This document shows positions 62,235-64,000 of a stretch of DNA of 64,000 nt, in pieces; within the stretch, counting starts at the first letter, position 1; every line of letters begins with the position of its first letter. The position numbers and the translations under genes were made by a program. The notes under the pieces are model-generated. The model ran no database searches, was not told the DNA's origin, and saw only the letters and a program-made list of their open reading frames with translations. Origin of the DNA: Haloarcula rubra (lineage in GTDB: Archaea; Halobacteriota; Halobacteria; Halobacteriales; Haloarculaceae); contig NZ_RKLR01000011.1 of assembly GCF_019599465.1 (NCBI RefSeq), positions 1 through 64,000 on the forward strand, given 5' to 3'.

Positions 62235-63843
62235 CGGTGTCCTCCATCTGTTGAATACGGGCGCTGCTGTCGTCTGGGAACCGGTACGCGTCCGGCCCCA
62301 GGATATCAGCATCCGTCTGCAATGCTTCGTGGAGCTGTTCTACTCTGGACCCGGATTCCGTAGCGCCGCCGCCCTCTGGTGCGTCGGCGTCGTGGTGATA
62401 CACTGTGGTATCGTCCCGATTGTACGACGATTCTTCGTCGTCGACGACTGCCGTTGGCCGATTTCGAACTTGCTCACCATCGGCCGGTTCCGTTTGCCGT
62501 GAGGTAACTTCGCTACTGTCGGCAGTCGTCCCATCATCAGACTCCCTGCCGAAAGCTTGTTCAAATGGATCTGCCGCAGTGGAGTTTGATGAACTCCCGG
62601 TGGCTGATGCAGTCCCCGCGGCTGTGGATGGACTCCCAGTACTGGCGGACCCACCTGCCGAGCTACTCGGCGGCGCCGAGGGGCCGGGTGGACCACCACC
62701 GTCGGTTCCAGCTGGTGCACTCCCTGCGCCAGTCCCGCTGGATCCTGACCCGTTTGGTCCCTGTGACGGACCGCTTCCAGACGAGCCACTGCCGGACAGC
62801 TCGCGATGGACCATGCGAGCACCCAGTGCGGTCCCGGTCGAGTTGCCTTGCATCGCACTCTGTGCGGCAGTCACTGCGCCACCAGCCGCGGGACCACCGA
62901 CGGCGTAGGCACCGAGCGTGGCGGCGGCACCACCGACCTCGACGGGCTTTTTGCCCGCCGCCCAGGCCTGGTCGCTCATTCGGACCAGCGTCGGACTGCT
63001 CTTCTGAATCATCATCTTCTGGGCTTTCGCCGACAGGTACAGCAGGAGGGGTGCAGCGAAGAGTCCCATCCCCGGCACTCCCCAGTCGTTCACTTCGATG
63101 CCGATGCGGATGAGCAGTGCCGAAGGTAGGCTTGCCGCGATGAGTCCAGGATACGTCGCAGCAATCTGCTTCGAGAGGCTGCTGAACTTCCCGAACGGCC
63201 ACACCTCGATGGCCCAGAATGTCGCCAATAGCGGCATACCCAGTGTGAGCAGTATGACGCCAATCCAGCGAGTAATCGAGATCGCGAGGACCTTCGCGTA
63301 AATATAGAGCAGGATAGCTAGCATGACGAGCGCGATCGGAGGCGCAAAGGATATGAGCGAATTGAAGACGAAGATTTCGGCGGCCACTGCGCCTTCGTCT
63401 GCACCTTGGAACGTAGAGATCGTCGTCCCAAGCACGTCGAAGAATTGCAGGCCTAGGGAGGCCATTGGTAGCCAGACAAAGACAGAGAGGAACGCAATAA
63501 AGAGTCGACGGCCTACCTTTTTTCGGATAACTGGATTCATCGATTGGTACCGTAGTCCGACCGCTGCGATTACGATGAGTTGGAGGCCGAGCGCAAGTCC
63601 TACGACGTAATCAAAATAGATCGTCTCAATAAGACTGCTCCAGGGGCTGTTGACAGCGGTTCTAAATGCGATTTGGAAGGTATCTGTGGGCCCACCCCTC
63701 GGTGCTGGGGTTCCGACGAGCGGCTCCACAAGTGTATTCATCACATGCCTACGGAGCCACTCTTTGAACGCAACCGGAAAGAGATTCATCAGGTCTACCA
63801 ACGCCTGATAGAAGACGTCTCTGAGGGTTTCGAGACTCTGCAT
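62227..63843 (-). CDS. VirB6/TrbL-like polytopic membrane protein
   Basis: A 538-residue protein. Residues about 75-290 hold several membrane helices (VVGLALGLQLIVIAAVGLRY, LFIAFLSVFVWLPMASLGLQ, SFAPPIALVMLAILLYIYAK, VILLTLGMPLLATFWAIEVW, LFAAPLLLYLSAKA). Then comes a Gly/Ala-rich part and a long low-complexity Ser/Gly/Ala/Pro tail ending acidic. This layout is that of VirB6/TrbL channel proteins. Its stop overlaps the virB4 start, and its own start lies 3 bases after the partial gene upstream. Confidence 0.82.
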   Translation of the reverse strand: MQSLETLRDVFYQALVDLMNLFPVAFKEWLRRHVMNTLVEPLVGTPAPRGGPTDTFQIAFRTAVNSPWSSLIETIYFDYVVGLALGLQLIVIAAVGLRYQSMNPVIRKKVGRRLFIAFLSVFVWLPMASLGLQFFDVLGTTISTFQGADEGAVAAEIFVFNSLISFAPPIALVMLAILLYIYAKVLAISITRWIGVILLTLGMPLLATFWAIEVWPFGKFSSLSKQIAATYPGLIAASLPSALLIRIGIEVNDWGVPGMGLFAAPLLLYLSAKAQKMMIQKSSPTLVRMSDQAWAAGKKPVEVGGAAATLGAYAVGGPAAGGAVTAAQSAMQGNSTGTALGARMVHRELSGSGSSGSGPSQGPNGSGSSGTGAGSAPAGTDGGGPPGPSAPPSSSAGGSASTGSPSTAAGTASATGSSSNSTAADPFEQAFGRESDDGTTADSSEVTSRQTEPADGEQVRNRPTAVVDDEESSYNRDDTTVYHHDADAPEGGGATESGSRVEQLHEALQTDADILGPDAYRFPDDSSARIQQMEDTDE

Positions 63844-63846
63844 ATG

Positions 63847-64000
63847 TTATTCAGTTGTCGTCTGGTCTCGTTCTACGATGGTTTGTTTCCCGTCAAGAGA
63901 GATCTCGCAGAAATTCTCACGCTTCGGACTATATCTGAACGTCTGGATGAACGTTACTGGATCGCTGAATGCCGATTTCAAGGTCAATTTAGCATCTCGT
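63847..64000 (-). CDS. Partial gene at window edge, first visible gene of the conjugation operon
   Basis: The last 50 codons of a minus-strand gene: RDAKLTLKSAFSDPVTFIQT, FRYSPKRENFCEISLDGKQT, IVERDQTTTE and TAA at 63847-63849. It lies 3 bases before virB6, so it belongs to the same operon. Too little is visible to name it. Confidence 0.55.
   Translation of the reverse strand, partial: RDAKLTLKSAFSDPVTFIQTFRYSPKRENFCEISLDGKQTIVERDQTTTE

Noticed and set aside
1-64000. CRISPR array, rRNA, tRNA or Orc1/RepH-type replication gene
   Set aside because: No regularly spaced direct repeats, RNA gene sequence or initiator motifs were seen on either strand.

Overview
The window looks like part of a large haloarchaeal (class Halobacteria) plasmid or megaplasmid. 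The proteins are strongly acidic. TATA-box promoters sit about 22-35 bases upstream of start codons, often with almost no leader. Two TBP-type archaeal transcription factors are present, the insertion sequences are haloarchaeal types, and the right end carries an archaeal conjugation operon. No rRNA, tRNA, CRISPR array or replication initiator gene was found.

Layout. (1) 1-2.1 kb: a tnpB gene split by an IS110-family element. (2) 2.1-8.9 kb: redox and copper genes: an antibiotic-biosynthesis-monooxygenase-like protein, a HEAT-repeat/redoxin fusion, a glutathionyl-hydroquinone-reductase-like protein, an SDR, an HTH regulator, a CopA-type ATPase and a CopZ-type chaperone. copA and copZ share a near-identical 17-base promoter motif. 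(3) 9.0-17.9 kb: plasmid backbone of small, mostly uncharacterised haloarchaeal genes, including a TGT/DpdA-like DUF6610 protein, a decayed ArdC/methylase region, a soluble histidine kinase and a TRAM protein. Many of these genes are preceded by a recurring T-run plus GC-stem leader element. (4) 18.4-40.7 kb: an AT-richer accessory island with two TBP-like proteins (one fused to a winged helix), a complete type I restriction system (hsdR-hsdM-hsdS), a tyrosine recombinase, a four-gene cluster of unrecognised proteins (membrane protein and predicted nuclease among them) and a convergent 1258-codon STAND-type ATPase gene broken by an ISH8-like element. A lone integrase N-terminal domain marks the right edge. 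(5) 41.3-54.1 kb: backbone again, with pseudogenes, small winged-helix regulators, a YbaK-type deacylase, a RelE-type toxin-antitoxin pair between two copies of a 152-bp repeat, an OB-fold protein, a cupredoxin and small zinc-ribbon proteins. (6) 54.8-64.0 kb: a minus-strand conjugation operon with overlapping genes: a VirB6/TrbL-like membrane protein, VirB4, two RHH proteins, a MobA-type relaxase and a VirD4/TraD coupling ATPase.

The most interesting signals are the uncharacterised cluster plus STAND ATPase beside the type I R-M system (a candidate undescribed defence locus), the winged-helix-TBP fusion, and two non-coding families scattered over the backbone: the T-run/GC-stem leader (nine copies) and an inverted repeat with arms TAACCAACA / TGTTGGTTA and a 21-22 base spacer (five copies). 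Family names come from recognition of motifs and have not been checked by any search.
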